From JAIBJN01 sp963775625 (GTDB lineage: Bacteria; Actinomycetota; Thermoleophilia; Gaiellales; Gaiellaceae), in NCBI GenBank assembly GCA_963775625.1, contig CAVZJM010000014.1:1-64000 (forward strand): DNA of 64,000 nucleotides. The letters are read 5' to 3'. Below are positions 26,527 to 34,337 of the stretch, piece after piece (the stretch's first letter is position 1; the number at the start of each line of letters is the position of its first letter). The notes below the pieces were generated by a model. The model searched no databases and was not told the DNA's origin. It saw only the letters and a program-made list of their open reading frames with translations. The position numbers and the translations under genes were made by a program.

Positions 26527-26838
26527 ATGGCCGAGGAGCAGGAGCAGACCAAGCCGGAGCGCATCCGCGGCGTCGAACGGTCCCTCCAGGTGGAGATCCG
26601 CGGCCTGGGTGGGTTCGAGCTCCGGCCGACGCGGGTCTTCGTCTGGGGCGGGGACGAGCGCCGCGCGAGCGAGCGCATCCTCCCTCTCGGAAGCGCCCCG
26701 CGCAGCCTCACCATCCCGCGGCGCCCGCGCGAGCGACAGGCCGGGGGAGTCGAGCTCACGACGCTCGGCAACCCGGTGCTGACGGTCGCGCTCGCCGGCG
26801 TGCACCTGGCGCGTGCGCTGCGCCGCCGCGCGTTCTAG
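26527..26838 (+). CDS. Hypothetical protein, 103 aa
   Basis: I do not recognise the family. The protein is soluble, with an acidic start (MAEEQEQ) and an Arg-rich second half, ending VHLARALRRRAF. Coding is supported by high third-position GC, a leaderless-type TATCCT box and a stop that shares CTAG with the convergent LysM gene. Conserved-looking segments are GFELRPTRVFVWGGDERR and a basic linker. It could bind nucleic acid through the basic part, which is speculation. Confidence 0.55.
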   Translation: MAEEQEQTKPERIRGVERSLQVEIRGLGGFELRPTRVFVWGGDERRASERILPLGSAPRSLTIPRRPRERQAGGVELTTLGNPVLTVALAGVHLARALRRRAF

Positions 26839-27230
26839 GCGCCCTGCTCCTCCTCCAGCTGCTGCGCCGCACGGATGCGGATGCGGTCGCCGGGGTTCAG
26901 CGTCAGCGGGTCGACGCTGGGGTTCAGCTCGAGCAGCTCGGAGACCGGGACGTCGCACTTCTCGGCGATCGACTCCAGCGTGTCGCCGGACTTGACGGTG
27001 TAGCGAGGCTTCTGACAGCCGCGTGGGAGAGTCGTCGTCGTTTCGGGCGTCGTCGTCGTCGGCGGCGGTGCGGTGTCGACCTCCTCCGTGAAGGTGCCGC
27101 TCGTGCCCGCCTCGCCGGCATCCGACTCGAGGGCGCGCTGCACGAGGATGATGAGGACGGTGGCCGCGAAGAAGAATGCGAGCGGCGCCGCGAGCCGCGC
27201 GACCCAGACTCGGATCTGGTCGGCATTCAC
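26835..27230 (-). CDS. LysM-domain membrane protein
   Basis: 131 aa: a short basic N-terminus, one membrane helix (LAAPLAFFFAATVLIILV, about residues 13-30), a Pro/Thr-rich linker and a C-terminal LysM peptidoglycan-binding domain (YTVKSGDTLESIAEKCDV, with LNPGDRIRI). It is likely anchored in the membrane with LysM outside. GTG 27230 overlaps the pyrF stop (GTGA). No catalytic domain, so it may tether or scaffold at the wall. Confidence 0.85.
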   Translation of the reverse strand: MNADQIRVWVARLAAPLAFFFAATVLIILVQRALESDAGEAGTSGTFTEEVDTAPPPTTTTPETTTTLPRGCQKPRYTVKSGDTLESIAEKCDVPVSELLELNPSVDPLTLNPGDRIRIRAAQQLEEEQGA

Positions 27231-28162
27231 CAGCCCGACACCGCCCAGACCTCTCCACGGAGGCGAGCCGCCTCGGCCGCGGCCGCCTTCCGCCAGTCAG
27301 CGCCGTCGACCCGGAACGCATAGATGACGGCGCGCGAGACCGGGACCAGCGCGCTCGCCGGCCCGCTCGTGAAGGCGCGCGCGACGTCCGCCGGCGTGCC
27401 TCCCTGGGCGCCGATGCCGGGCAGGAGCAGGATCGCCCGCGGCATCAGCTTCCGTGCCTCGCCGACGGCCCGTGGATAGGTCGCGCCGACAACGGCGCCG
27501 ACACTCGAGAGCCCGCGCTCGCCGACCAGGTCCTCCCCCCACCCGTCGACGAGCTCCGCGACCTGCTGCCAGACCTGTCGCCCGTCAGAAAGCGCGGCAT
27601 CCTGAATGTCGGCGCTGCCAGCGTTCGACGTCTTCACGACGCAGAAGATCCCGTTCCCGGTCCGCCTGCACGCGGCGACGAAGGGCTCGATCGAGTCGCT
27701 GCCCAGGTAAGGGTTGACCGTGAGCGCGTCGACGGGCGGCGGCCGGTCCTCCCGCTCCTCGAGGTACGCGTCGGCATAGGCACGCGCAGTCGAGCCGATG
27801 TCCCCGCGCTTGGCGTCCGCCAGCACGAGCAGGTTGGCGGCGCGGGCGTAGTCGCAGGCCTCTTCGAACGCGCGGATGCCGTCGGCCCCGAGCGTCTCGA
27901 AGTAAGCGAGCTGCAGCTTCACGCCCACGACGTACGGCGCGACGGCGTCGATCAGTCCCCGGCAGAAGCGCCCGACCGCGTCGGCCGCCGAGGAGCGGCC
28001 ACGGTGGATGTCGCCGCGCAGCTCGACCGGAAGGAGCTCCGGCCTCGGGTCGAGCCCGACCAGGAGCTGGCTTCTCTTGGCATCGACGGCCGCGGCGACA
28101 CGGTCTCCGAATGTCGCCGTCGCGACGGCAGCGCGCGCATCTTCCCCCAGCTCCTGAGCCAT
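27227..28162 (-). CDS. pyrF: Orotidine-5'-phosphate decarboxylase
   Basis: Final step of UMP synthesis. 311 aa, the longer type 2 form found in actinobacteria. The active-site motif is LADAKRGDIGSTA near residue 115, with GLDPRPELLP at the N-terminus and a phosphate-binding PGIGAQGG near residue 250. It is upstream of the LysM gene with a 4-nt overlap. R1 copy B lies between its start and the exonuclease gene. pyrE is 2.5 kb away on the same strand. Confidence 0.95.
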   Translation of the reverse strand: MAQELGEDARAAVATATFGDRVAAAVDAKRSQLLVGLDPRPELLPVELRGDIHRGRSSAADAVGRFCRGLIDAVAPYVVGVKLQLAYFETLGADGIRAFEEACDYARAANLLVLADAKRGDIGSTARAYADAYLEEREDRPPPVDALTVNPYLGSDSIEPFVAACRRTGNGIFCVVKTSNAGSADIQDAALSDGRQVWQQVAELVDGWGEDLVGERGLSSVGAVVGATYPRAVGEARKLMPRAILLLPGIGAQGGTPADVARAFTSGPASALVPVSRAVIYAFRVDGADWRKAAAAEAARLRGEVWAVSGW

Positions 28163-28173
28163 CCTCAGAGAGC

Positions 28174-28340
28174 TTAGAGTTCGTTGCGGAATGACGCCTC
28201 GCCGTCGGGGTTCGCCGGTCGTTTCGAAGCAAGGACGCAGGGAGGGCTCCTAGCCGGAGGCTACGGGCGTGACTGAGGACGCCGCGTCGGGGGCGAGCGG
28301 CGGAGCCCGGCGGCACAGGGCTTCATTTCGCGACGAGCTC
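28174..28340 (+). repeat. Interspersed palindromic repeat R1, copy B
   Basis: About 167 bp, the same orientation and blocks as copy A (CAAGGACGCAGGGAGGGC, TAGCCGGAGGCTACGGGCG, CCCGGCGGCACAGGG). Left arm GAGTTCGTTGCGGAATGACG; right arm reversed GAGCTCGTCGCGAAATGAAG. The right end runs into the stop codon (TGA) of the exonuclease gene. Confidence 0.85.
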
Positions 28341-30024
28341 AGCAGGCTACTGCGGCAGCCGGATCACGCAGGGCGGCCAGGATCGCGCCCTCTTCGAGCG
28401 GGACCACCTGCAGCTCCGGCGGGGGCCGGCGCATGAATGTTCCGAGCAGCAGGAGCTCCTCGGCGTCCTCGCGGGCGAGCGATGGCTCGGCCCCCCGCGC
28501 CGCGGCGAGGCCGGCGCGGATCTCGAGCGCGGCCCCGGCTCCCGGCGGTAGCACTCTCATGTCCGCAACGCGGCCGCCCGCGACGAAGACCGCCCGCGCG
28601 AATCCGGCCGCAGAGGCCGGCGCGAGCAGGCACGCCTCGAGCTCCCTGAGGCGCTCGAGCGCCGCCAGCTCCCGAATCACCTGCTCGAGCGCCTGGATGC
28701 GGTCGCGCAGCCGGGCCGCGTCCTCGTAGCGGAGGCAGTCGGAGAGGTCCCGGAGGCGCGCGCGGAGCCGCGGCAGCGGCGCGCCGGAGAGGAGGCCTGC
28801 GAGCTCTCGCTCGGTCGCGCCGGAGAGGGCCCGCGCCGCTCGCTCGGCCCGGCGTCGGCTCCCGATCGGTCCGAGCGGGCCGGGTTGCGAGGAGACCACG
28901 ACCTGCTCGCCGCGCCGTCGCAGGTAGAAGCCACGGCCGCCCCGCTTGCCTCGCGCGTTTGCGGGCGGGCGAAGCTCCCGGATGAGCCGGAGCTCCTCGA
29001 GGGCAGCCTCGAGCTCGGAGCCCAGCACCTGCCACTCGATCCGCTCGACGGCGGCGAGCGCGGCCTCGACGGCGGGCCGCTGCCGCTCGGAGCGGAAGTA
29101 CGAGCGCAGCCTGGCTCGCAGGTCGCGGGCGCGCCCGACGTAGAGCGCCTGCCCGTGCCGGTCGCGGAAGACGTAGACGCCCGGACGTGTCGGAGCCCCG
29201 AAGACGAGCGAGCGCTTCTCGTATACCCGGCGGCGGCGCGGCGCCGAGAGCTCGACGAGGTCGCCGACCGTCTGCGCTCCCCGCTCCTGTGCGAGCCCGA
29301 CGAGCGCGACGAGGATCTCTGCGGTCGCCTGCGCGTCGGGGAGAGCGCGGTGGCACGGCCGCGTCGAGGTGCCGAAGAAGTGGGCCAGCGAAGCGAGGCC
29401 GACGCGGGGCACGCGGCCGGCGAGCAGCTTCCGGGCGAGGCCGACCGTGTCGACGACGGGAGCCGCCAGCCGGCGCCCGGCGATCAGCTCCACTTCCCGG
29501 TCGATGAAGGCGAGGTCGAAGCGGGCGTTGTGCGCGACGATGACGGCGCGCTCGCCGGAAAAGGCGAGGAAGTCCCGGACCGCGGCGGCCGGCCTCGGCG
29601 CCCCGCGGAGATCGCGGTCCTCGAGGCCCGTGATCCCCGCGACGACGGGCGGGATGGGAACGCCCGGGTCGACAAGCGTCTGGAAGGTGCCGGCGGGGAG
29701 CAAGGCCTCCACGCGGACCGCGCCGATCTCACAGATGGCCGACTGTCCCGGCCGGAGGCCCGTCGTCTCGAGGTCGACGACGACGAAGCGCGCCGCCTCG
29801 AGCGGCAGGTCGTGGCCCGGCGGCGCCGCGAGCCCGACGCACGGCCCACGCCAGACGAGCCGAGCATCGCCGGCGACGATGTCGTCGAGCAGGCTTCGCG
29901 CCAGGCCCTCGGGAGCGCGCGCGAGCGCGAAGAGCGTTCGCGCCGCCTCCTCGGCGGACACCGGCCCGCGCCGCTCCTCGACGAGCTCGACGAGCCGGTC
30001 GGCGGCGTCGAAGGCAAGCTGCAC
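28339..30024 (-). CDS. DEDD exonuclease/GIY-YIG (UvrC-N-like) fusion, probable SOS gene
   Basis: 561 aa. After a short helical region, a DnaQ-type 3'-5' exonuclease domain (VVVDLETTGLRPGQ near residue 75; NARFDLAFID; HRALPDAQAT) is followed by a GIY-YIG endonuclease domain (GVYVFRDRHGQALYVGRARDLRARL near residue 295) and a UvrC-like region with a UvrB-binding-type motif (YEDAARLRDRIQALE). Such fusions are known in actinobacteria but their role is not settled. A TATCGT box sits seven nt before GTG 30024 and a LexA-type box just upstream, supporting DNA-damage induction. Confidence 0.9.
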   Translation of the reverse strand: MQLAFDAADRLVELVEERRGPVSAEEAARTLFALARAPEGLARSLLDDIVAGDARLVWRGPCVGLAAPPGHDLPLEAARFVVVDLETTGLRPGQSAICEIGAVRVEALLPAGTFQTLVDPGVPIPPVVAGITGLEDRDLRGAPRPAAAVRDFLAFSGERAVIVAHNARFDLAFIDREVELIAGRRLAAPVVDTVGLARKLLAGRVPRVGLASLAHFFGTSTRPCHRALPDAQATAEILVALVGLAQERGAQTVGDLVELSAPRRRRVYEKRSLVFGAPTRPGVYVFRDRHGQALYVGRARDLRARLRSYFRSERQRPAVEAALAAVERIEWQVLGSELEAALEELRLIRELRPPANARGKRGGRGFYLRRRGEQVVVSSQPGPLGPIGSRRRAERAARALSGATERELAGLLSGAPLPRLRARLRDLSDCLRYEDAARLRDRIQALEQVIRELAALERLRELEACLLAPASAAGFARAVFVAGGRVADMRVLPPGAGAALEIRAGLAAARGAEPSLAREDAEELLLLGTFMRRPPPELQVVPLEEGAILAALRDPAAAVAC

Positions 30025-30031
30025 CCTGCAC

Positions 30032-30053
30032 ACGATACACGAACATGTGTTCG
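30032..30053 (-). promoter_or_regulatory. LexA/SOS box plus -10 element
   Basis: CGAACATGTGTTCG at 30040-30053 matches the Gram-positive LexA box CGAAC-N4-GTTCG exactly. On the minus strand it is followed by TATCGT (30032-30037) and, seven nt later, GTG 30024. LexA binding here would cover the core promoter. Confidence 0.7.
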
Positions 30054-30071
30054 CACACGCTCTAAGCGTGA

Positions 30072-30173
30072 CTATGCCGGTACCTCGAGCGGGTCGCGCA
30101 CACGCACCTGCTCGGTCAGCAGCCGAAGGAAGCGCTCCGGCTTGCCTGCGAGCCGGAGGCGTTTCCAGCTCAC
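30072..30173 (-). CDS. Possible 33-aa protein
   Basis: A short frame from GTG 30173 to TAG 30072, beginning VSWKRLRLAGKPERF and rich in Arg/Leu, in the gap between hup and the SOS-type gene. It contains an internal inverted repeat (CTCCGGCT/AGCCGGAG, 30134-30157). It could be a small basic protein, or chance coding in a 190-nt non-coding stretch downstream of hup. No family recognised. Confidence 0.25.
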   Translation of the reverse strand: MSWKRLRLAGKPERFLRLLTEQVRVRDPLEVPA

Positions 30174-30195
30174 CTGGACGGCATGGCAAGAGACG

Positions 30196-30223
30196 GATGG
30201 GGGCCGCGCGCGCGGCCCCCATC
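30196..30223 (-). terminator. Strong hairpin downstream of hup
   Basis: GATGGGGGCCGCG and CGCGGCCCCCATC form a perfect 13-bp stem separated by CG, 21 nt after the hup stop. No T-run follows, as is common for actinobacterial terminators. Confidence 0.65.
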
Positions 30224-30244
30224 TCGATCCGCTTGGGAGAGGGC

Positions 30245-30520
30245 TTACGAGCGGAGGGCTGCCTTCAGCTGGCTGCCGGCGGAGAACTTGGGCACGGTGG
30301 CCGCCGGGATCTGCACACGCTCGCCGGTACGCGGGTTGACGCCCTGCCGCGCGGCGCGCTGCTGTGGGGAGAACTTGCCGAAGCCCGTGAACGACACCGC
30401 GTCGCCGCCCTTGAGCGTTTCGGTGATGGAGTCGAGGAACGCGTCGACCGCCGCCGCTGCATCCCGCTTGGTGAGCCCACTCTTGTCGGCCACCTTGTCG
30501 ATGAACTCGGCCTTCGTCAC
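30245..30520 (-). CDS. hup: DNA-binding protein HU
   Basis: Nucleoid protein of the HU/IHF family, 91 aa, canonical length. It begins MTKAEFIDKVADKSGLTKRDA, has the VSFTGFGKFSPQQR turn, and a DNA-binding arm GVNPRTGERVQIPAAT. There is no Lys-rich C-terminal tail of the mycobacterial type. It has its own terminator downstream, and a 98-nt gap separates it from pyrE, enough for a separate promoter. Confidence 0.97.
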   Translation of the reverse strand: MTKAEFIDKVADKSGLTKRDAAAAVDAFLDSITETLKGGDAVSFTGFGKFSPQQRAARQGVNPRTGERVQIPAATVPKFSAGSQLKAALRS

Positions 30521-30618
30521 TGCCCTCTCCTTCCGTCCATTTACGTGACTGGGGGAACCGGCGACACCCTAACAGAGTCCCCCGATAGCAAGCAACCATG
30601 CGGGTTTGCGGGGTTTTT

Positions 30619-31149
30619 CTAGCCCTCGAGGATGTCCTGAGCGCGAAAAAGCGGGTGCAAGCGGACCGCTTTCCGCGCGAGCGCGTCGGCGCCGCCCTCC
30701 TCCCGGTCGACCACGCAGATCGCCGCGCGGCACTCGAGCCCGGCCGCGCGAAGCGCGTCGATCGCGTCCGCGGCGGCCCCGCCCGAGGTGACGACGTCCT
30801 CCACGAGGCAGGCCTCCTCGCCCGCCGCGAAGTCCCCCTCGAGCCGGTTTTCGGTGCCGTAGCCCTTCGCCTCCTTCCGGACGAGCAGGAACGGAAGGCC
30901 GGAGGCGAGCGAGGCGGCCGCCGCCAGCGCGACCGCGCCGAGCTCCGGTCCGGCGATCCGCGTGGCGTCGGGCGCGACCTCCCGAACGCGCGCGGCAAGC
31001 CGCTCGCCGAGCGCGGCGAGGATGTCGGGCCGTGTCTCGAAGCGGTACTTGTCCAGGTAGTAGCGCGACCGCTTGCCCGACCGGAGCAGGAAGTCGCCCT
31101 CCAGATAGGCATGCTCGCGGATCGCCCGGGCGAGCTCCGCGTCGGTCAT
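30619..31149 (-). CDS. pyrE: Orotate phosphoribosyltransferase
   Basis: Forms OMP from orotate and PRPP, 176 aa, the bacterial short form. The PRPP-binding motif is CLVEDVVTSGGAAADAI near residue 115, and FLLVRKEAKGYGTENRLEG contains the catalytic flexible-loop Lys. The first gene upstream on the same strand is a small membrane protein eight nt away, so the Roadblock genes and pyrE are likely co-transcribed. Confidence 0.95.
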   Translation of the reverse strand: MTDAELARAIREHAYLEGDFLLRSGKRSRYYLDKYRFETRPDILAALGERLAARVREVAPDATRIAGPELGAVALAAAASLASGLPFLLVRKEAKGYGTENRLEGDFAAGEEACLVEDVVTSGGAAADAIDALRAAGLECRAAICVVDREEGGADALARKAVRLHPLFRAQDILEG

Positions 31150-31157
31150 GGCCGTCG

Positions 31158-31361
31158 TCAGCTTCGGGCTTGGGCGAGGATCCGGCGCGCGATCGGGAAG
31201 AGGCGAGCCGCTTCCTCGCTCCCCGCCGCGAAGCTCACCATCGAGCCGTCGGCGAAATAGACGTCCGCGCGATCCTTGGTGCCCGAGCGCCGCCGCCAGA
31301 GCGCGGCCGCTCCTGCCAGCGAGCCGATGGCGACGAGGATCGCGGCGAGCCTACGCTTCAC
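31158..31361 (-). CDS. Small single-pass membrane protein, 67 aa
   Basis: Unknown family. A hydrophobic N-terminal helix (LAAILVAIGSLAGAAALW, about residues 5-22) precedes a cytoplasmic-looking basic and mixed region with YFADGSMVSFAAGSEEAARLF. GTG 31361 overlaps the Roadblock gene by 11 nt, implying coupling; ATG 31400 is a longer alternative. It may anchor the Roadblock protein, by context only. Confidence 0.6.
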   Translation of the reverse strand: MKRRLAAILVAIGSLAGAAALWRRRSGTKDRADVYFADGSMVSFAAGSEEAARLFPIARRILAQARS

Positions 31362-31761
31362 CGACTGCCTCCTGCTGGTCTTCCTTCTTGCGCTTGCCAC
31401 GGGCGCCCGCGGTCGCCTTCTTCGCAGATCGCTGCTCGCCGCTCAGGCGAAGGCATGTCTTCAGGTCGTAGAAGACGAGGCCCGCCGTGGGATCACGCCC
31501 GGTGACCGCGGCGACGAGCCGCTCGCCGTCGGTGACGACGAAGACGCAGCCCTCGAAGAACGCAACCTGGACCTGCGTCGGCTCGCCGGCGGGCCCGGCC
31601 GCGCCCTGGAGGAGCTCACGAGCCTCCTCGGCGATCGCCCCCGCTCGCGCGTCGTTGCCCGACGTCGAGGCGAGGACGATGCCGTCACCGTCCGCAAGCA
31701 CCGCGAACTCGATCTGCGACGAGATCTCGACGAGGTCGGCGAGCGCCTGCGCGGCATCCAC
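31351..31761 (-). CDS. Roadblock/LC7-like protein
   Basis: 136 aa. The N-terminal about 100 residues fit the Roadblock/LC7 fold (FAVLADGDGIVLASTSG start, then VQVAFFEGCVFVVTDGERLVAAVTG), typical of partners or regulators of small Ras-like GTPases. The C-terminus is a Lys/Arg-rich tail (KKATAGARGKRKKED). No GTPase gene is in view, so the partner is elsewhere or absent. Start chosen at GTG 31761. Confidence 0.65.
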   Translation of the reverse strand: MDAAQALADLVEISSQIEFAVLADGDGIVLASTSGNDARAGAIAEEARELLQGAAGPAGEPTQVQVAFFEGCVFVVTDGERLVAAVTGRDPTAGLVFYDLKTCLRLSGEQRSAKKATAGARGKRKKEDQQEAVGEA

Positions 31762-31805
31762 GGCGGCAAACCTAACACACGACCGTAGACCTCGGATTCG
31801 AGCCA

Positions 31806-31811
31806 TAGACT
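31806..31811 (+). promoter_or_regulatory. -10 box, leaderless promoter
   Basis: TAGACT eight nt before GTG 31820 of the YihY/BrkB gene; no Shine-Dalgarno precedes the start. Confidence 0.45.
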
Positions 31812-31819
31812 CTCTCGCC

Positions 31820-32617
31820 GTGCACCCGATCGTGAGCAAGTACCTCGCCGACCGGGGCACCCACCTCGCGGCGATGATCGCGTACTTCGCCATCCTCGCG
31901 TTCGTCCCGCTGCTCTTCCTCGCGCTCTCCTTGCTCGCCTTCCTCGGCGAGCAGGACGAGTCGAGCTACCTGATCGAGGAGCTGCGGCGGGCGTTTCCCG
32001 AGAACTCGGTCGAGAACATCCTGGATGCCGTCACGGAGATCCAGGCGCAGGCGACGGAGCTCTCCGTCATCGGCGGCATCGGCCTGCTCTGGGCGGCGCT
32101 CGGCTTCTTCAGCGTCCTCGAGTCGGCGTTCAACATCGTCTACGGGCTCCCCAACCGACCCTTCATCCGCCAGAAGACGCTCGTGCTCCTCTTGACGGCG
32201 GCGTCGCTCGTCGTCCTCTTCCTCGCGCTCGTGATCTCGTCCGTCGGGGTCGAGCTGGCGAAGCGGGCCGGCGTCGCCGAGGGCGCTCTCTCCTACGTCT
32301 ACGCGCTCCTCGTCTCGACCGCGCTCCTCGTCGGCTTCACCTGGAGCCTCTACCGGCTGCTGACGAACACGCCGCTCACCTGGCGCGAGACGCTGCCAGG
32401 CGCGCTCGTCGCCTCGGTGCTCCTGCAGGCGAGCTTCCAGATCCTCCCGACGTTCGTGCGCCTCTCGAACGAGCTGATCGCCCTCCAGGCCTACGGCGGG
32501 CTGGTGCTCCTGCTCGTCTGGCTCTACGTGATGGCGAACATCCTCGTGCTCGGCGCCGAGGTGAACTGGTGGCTCAGCCGGGGCCGAGGCGCGGGCGCCG
32601 CCGGCCTGCCGGGCTAG
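31820..32617 (+). CDS. YihY/virulence factor BrkB family membrane protein
   Basis: Polytopic inner-membrane protein of the YihY/UPF0761 family, 265 aa with six hydrophobic segments. Family landmarks are AAMIAYFAILAFVPLLFLAL near residue 14, the FSVLESAFNIVYGLPNRPF loop, and the C-terminal AYGGLVLLLVWLYVMANILVLGAEVN. Biochemical function is unknown. GTG 31820 has a leaderless-type box. The stop shares CTAG with the convergent cNMP-binding gene. A second family member is at 52891. Confidence 0.9.
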   Translation: MHPIVSKYLADRGTHLAAMIAYFAILAFVPLLFLALSLLAFLGEQDESSYLIEELRRAFPENSVENILDAVTEIQAQATELSVIGGIGLLWAALGFFSVLESAFNIVYGLPNRPFIRQKTLVLLLTAASLVVLFLALVISSVGVELAKRAGVAEGALSYVYALLVSTALLVGFTWSLYRLLTNTPLTWRETLPGALVASVLLQASFQILPTFVRLSNELIALQAYGGLVLLLVWLYVMANILVLGAEVNWWLSRGRGAGAAGLPG

Positions 32618-33045
32618 ATCCCGCCCGCCTCCGTCGCGTCCACGCGTTCCTCGAGCGCCTCGAGCACCTTCGCCTCGATCTCCGGGTGATGGTGGATGAG
32701 GCCGCGAAAGGACTGGCGCGTGAGGACGAAGAAACGGAGGGGCGTGGCCGCCGTCACGGTCGCCGTGCGCCGCGGCGACTCCCAGATGAGCGCGATCTCG
32801 CCGAAGAAGTCGCCTGCCGAGAGCCCGCGGATCTCCCGGCCTTCCTTGGTGACCGTGACCTCTCCGTCGACGATGACGAAGAACTCGTATCCGATCTCCC
32901 CCTCCCGCGCGAGCACCTTGCCCTCGTCGACCTCGAGGTCCTCCGTCACCTTCGCGAGCGCGACCAGCTCGGCCCGCGAGAGGTTCTTGAAGAGGGACGC
33001 GCGACCGAGAGCGGTCGCCTTGTCGTCATGCGAGAAGAGCTGCAT
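32614..33045 (-). CDS. Stand-alone cyclic-nucleotide-binding domain protein
   Basis: 143 aa, essentially one cNMP-binding domain: FKNLSRAELVALA start, the phosphate-binding cassette GDFFGEIALIWESPRRTATVTA (with the Arg that contacts the cyclic phosphate) near residue 83. There is no DNA-binding helix-turn-helix, so it is not a CRP-type activator; it may act by protein contact. It lies upstream of, and divergent in end from, the YihY gene; rdgB follows upstream on the same strand. Confidence 0.85.
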   Translation of the reverse strand: MQLFSHDDKATALGRASLFKNLSRAELVALAKVTEDLEVDEGKVLAREGEIGYEFFVIVDGEVTVTKEGREIRGLSAGDFFGEIALIWESPRRTATVTAATPLRFFVLTRQSFRGLIHHHPEIEAKVLEALEERVDATEAGGI

Positions 33046-33054
33046 GTGCGGAAT

Positions 33055-33651
33055 CTACAGCCCCGAAGCGCCGCTGCAAACTGCCTCCAGCAGCTGTCTC
33101 GCGGCGGCGGCCCGGTGACTGTGGACGGCCTTCCAGGCGTTGCCGAGCTCGGCCACCGTTCGCTGCTCTCCGTCCGGGATGAAGACCGGGTCGTAGCCGA
33201 AGCCCTCGGAACCACGGGGCTCGGCGGCGATCATCCCCCCGAGCGCTCCGCGACCGCGGATCTCCTGCATTCCGGGGGAGACCGCGACGAGCTCGGACAG
33301 ATAGCGGCCACGGCGGCCCGCCCCGGTGACGCCGGCCAGCTCAGCGAGCAGCTTCGCGACGTTCTCCTCGTCGGTCGCGCCAGGGCCGGCGAAGCGGGCC
33401 GAGTAGATCCCCGGCCGTCCGCCGAGGCCTTCCACCTCGAGCCCCGAGTCCTCGCCGATCGTCCAGCGGTCGGACGGGTCGACGGTGCGTCCGAACAGCG
33501 CCTTCGCGCGCGCGTTCGCGTAGAAGGTGTCCCCGACCTCCTCGGGCAGCTCCTCCGCGCGAGTCGGCTCGATCTCCCAGCCGGGAAGCAGGACGGCGAG
33601 CTCATGCGCCTTGTGGCGGTTCGCCGAGACGAGGCTCGCCCTGATCGTCAC
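33055..33651 (-). CDS. rdgB: RdgB/HAM1 non-canonical purine NTP pyrophosphatase
   Basis: Removes dITP/XTP-type nucleotides, 198 aa. It begins SANRHKAHELAVLL (family S/T-x-N-x-x-K), with TIGEDSGLEVEGLGGRPGIYSARFAG near residue 65 containing catalytic Asp, and GFGYDPVFIPD near 150. GTG 33651 overlaps the mgtC stop (GTGA). The order rph-mgtC-rdgB places it with rph (RNase PH), its frequent partner. Confidence 0.95.
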   Translation of the reverse strand: MTIRASLVSANRHKAHELAVLLPGWEIEPTRAEELPEEVGDTFYANARAKALFGRTVDPSDRWTIGEDSGLEVEGLGGRPGIYSARFAGPGATDEENVAKLLAELAGVTGAGRRGRYLSELVAVSPGMQEIRGRGALGGMIAAEPRGSEGFGYDPVFIPDGEQRTVAELGNAWKAVHSHRAAAARQLLEAVCSGASGL

Positions 33652-34337
33652 TCCCTCCAGCGCACGGCCAGGACGCCGTCCAGCGAGGCGAGATCCTCCA
33701 CGAGCCGCTCCTCGGCCGGCCCGAGCGGGAGGTCGAGCTCGACGCGCAGGCGGCGACGGTCGTGCACGTCCTCGAACTGAACGCGGCTCAGGCGGACACG
33801 CCGCTCGTCGATCACTGCGAGCGGCTCCGCGATTGGATGCTCGCTGGTGAGGTCGATCTCCAGCTCGCGGCCGGCTCTGCGAAAGCGGCCGAGGGTGGTT
33901 GCTCCCTCCAGCCAGCGGAACGGTCCCAGGCCGACGAGCACGATCCCGGTGGCGATCAGAGCGGCAGAGTAGTAGCCGGCGCCCACCGCCATCCCGATGG
34001 CGGCGACGATCCAGAGGCTCGCCGCAGTCGTGAGCCCACGGACGGCCAGGCCCTGGCGGATGATCGCGCCCGCGCCCAGGAAGCCGATGCCGGTCACGAT
34101 CTGGGCCGCGATGCGGGTCGGGTCGAAGACGACGCCGGAGACGGTCGAGAAGCCGAAGTCGCTCCAGCCGTACGCGGAGACGATGGTGAAGAGCGCGGAG
34201 CCGACGCCGACGAGCATGTGCGTCCGCAGTCCGGCCGCTCTCTCCCTCAGCTCGCGCTCGAGGCCGATTGCCCCGGTGAGCGCCGCGGCCACCCCGAGCC
34301 GAACGAGGACGTCCCACCATTCGAGCTCGGGAATCAC
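33648..34337 (-). CDS. MgtC/SapB family membrane protein
   Basis: 229 aa with about five hydrophobic segments (GLERELRERAAGLRTHMLVGVGSALF early; TGIGFLGAGAIIRQG) and a C-terminal soluble ACT-like domain (about residues 150-229). MgtC-type proteins are linked with magnesium limitation and, in pathogens, survival in phagosomes; in free-living bacteria their role is unclear. GTG 34337 overlaps the rph stop and its own stop overlaps rdgB, so it is inserted in the rph-rdgB operon. Confidence 0.88.
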   Translation of the reverse strand: MIPELEWWDVLVRLGVAAALTGAIGLERELRERAAGLRTHMLVGVGSALFTIVSAYGWSDFGFSTVSGVVFDPTRIAAQIVTGIGFLGAGAIIRQGLAVRGLTTAASLWIVAAIGMAVGAGYYSAALIATGIVLVGLGPFRWLEGATTLGRFRRAGRELEIDLTSEHPIAEPLAVIDERRVRLSRVQFEDVHDRRRLRVELDLPLGPAEERLVEDLASLDGVLAVRWRE

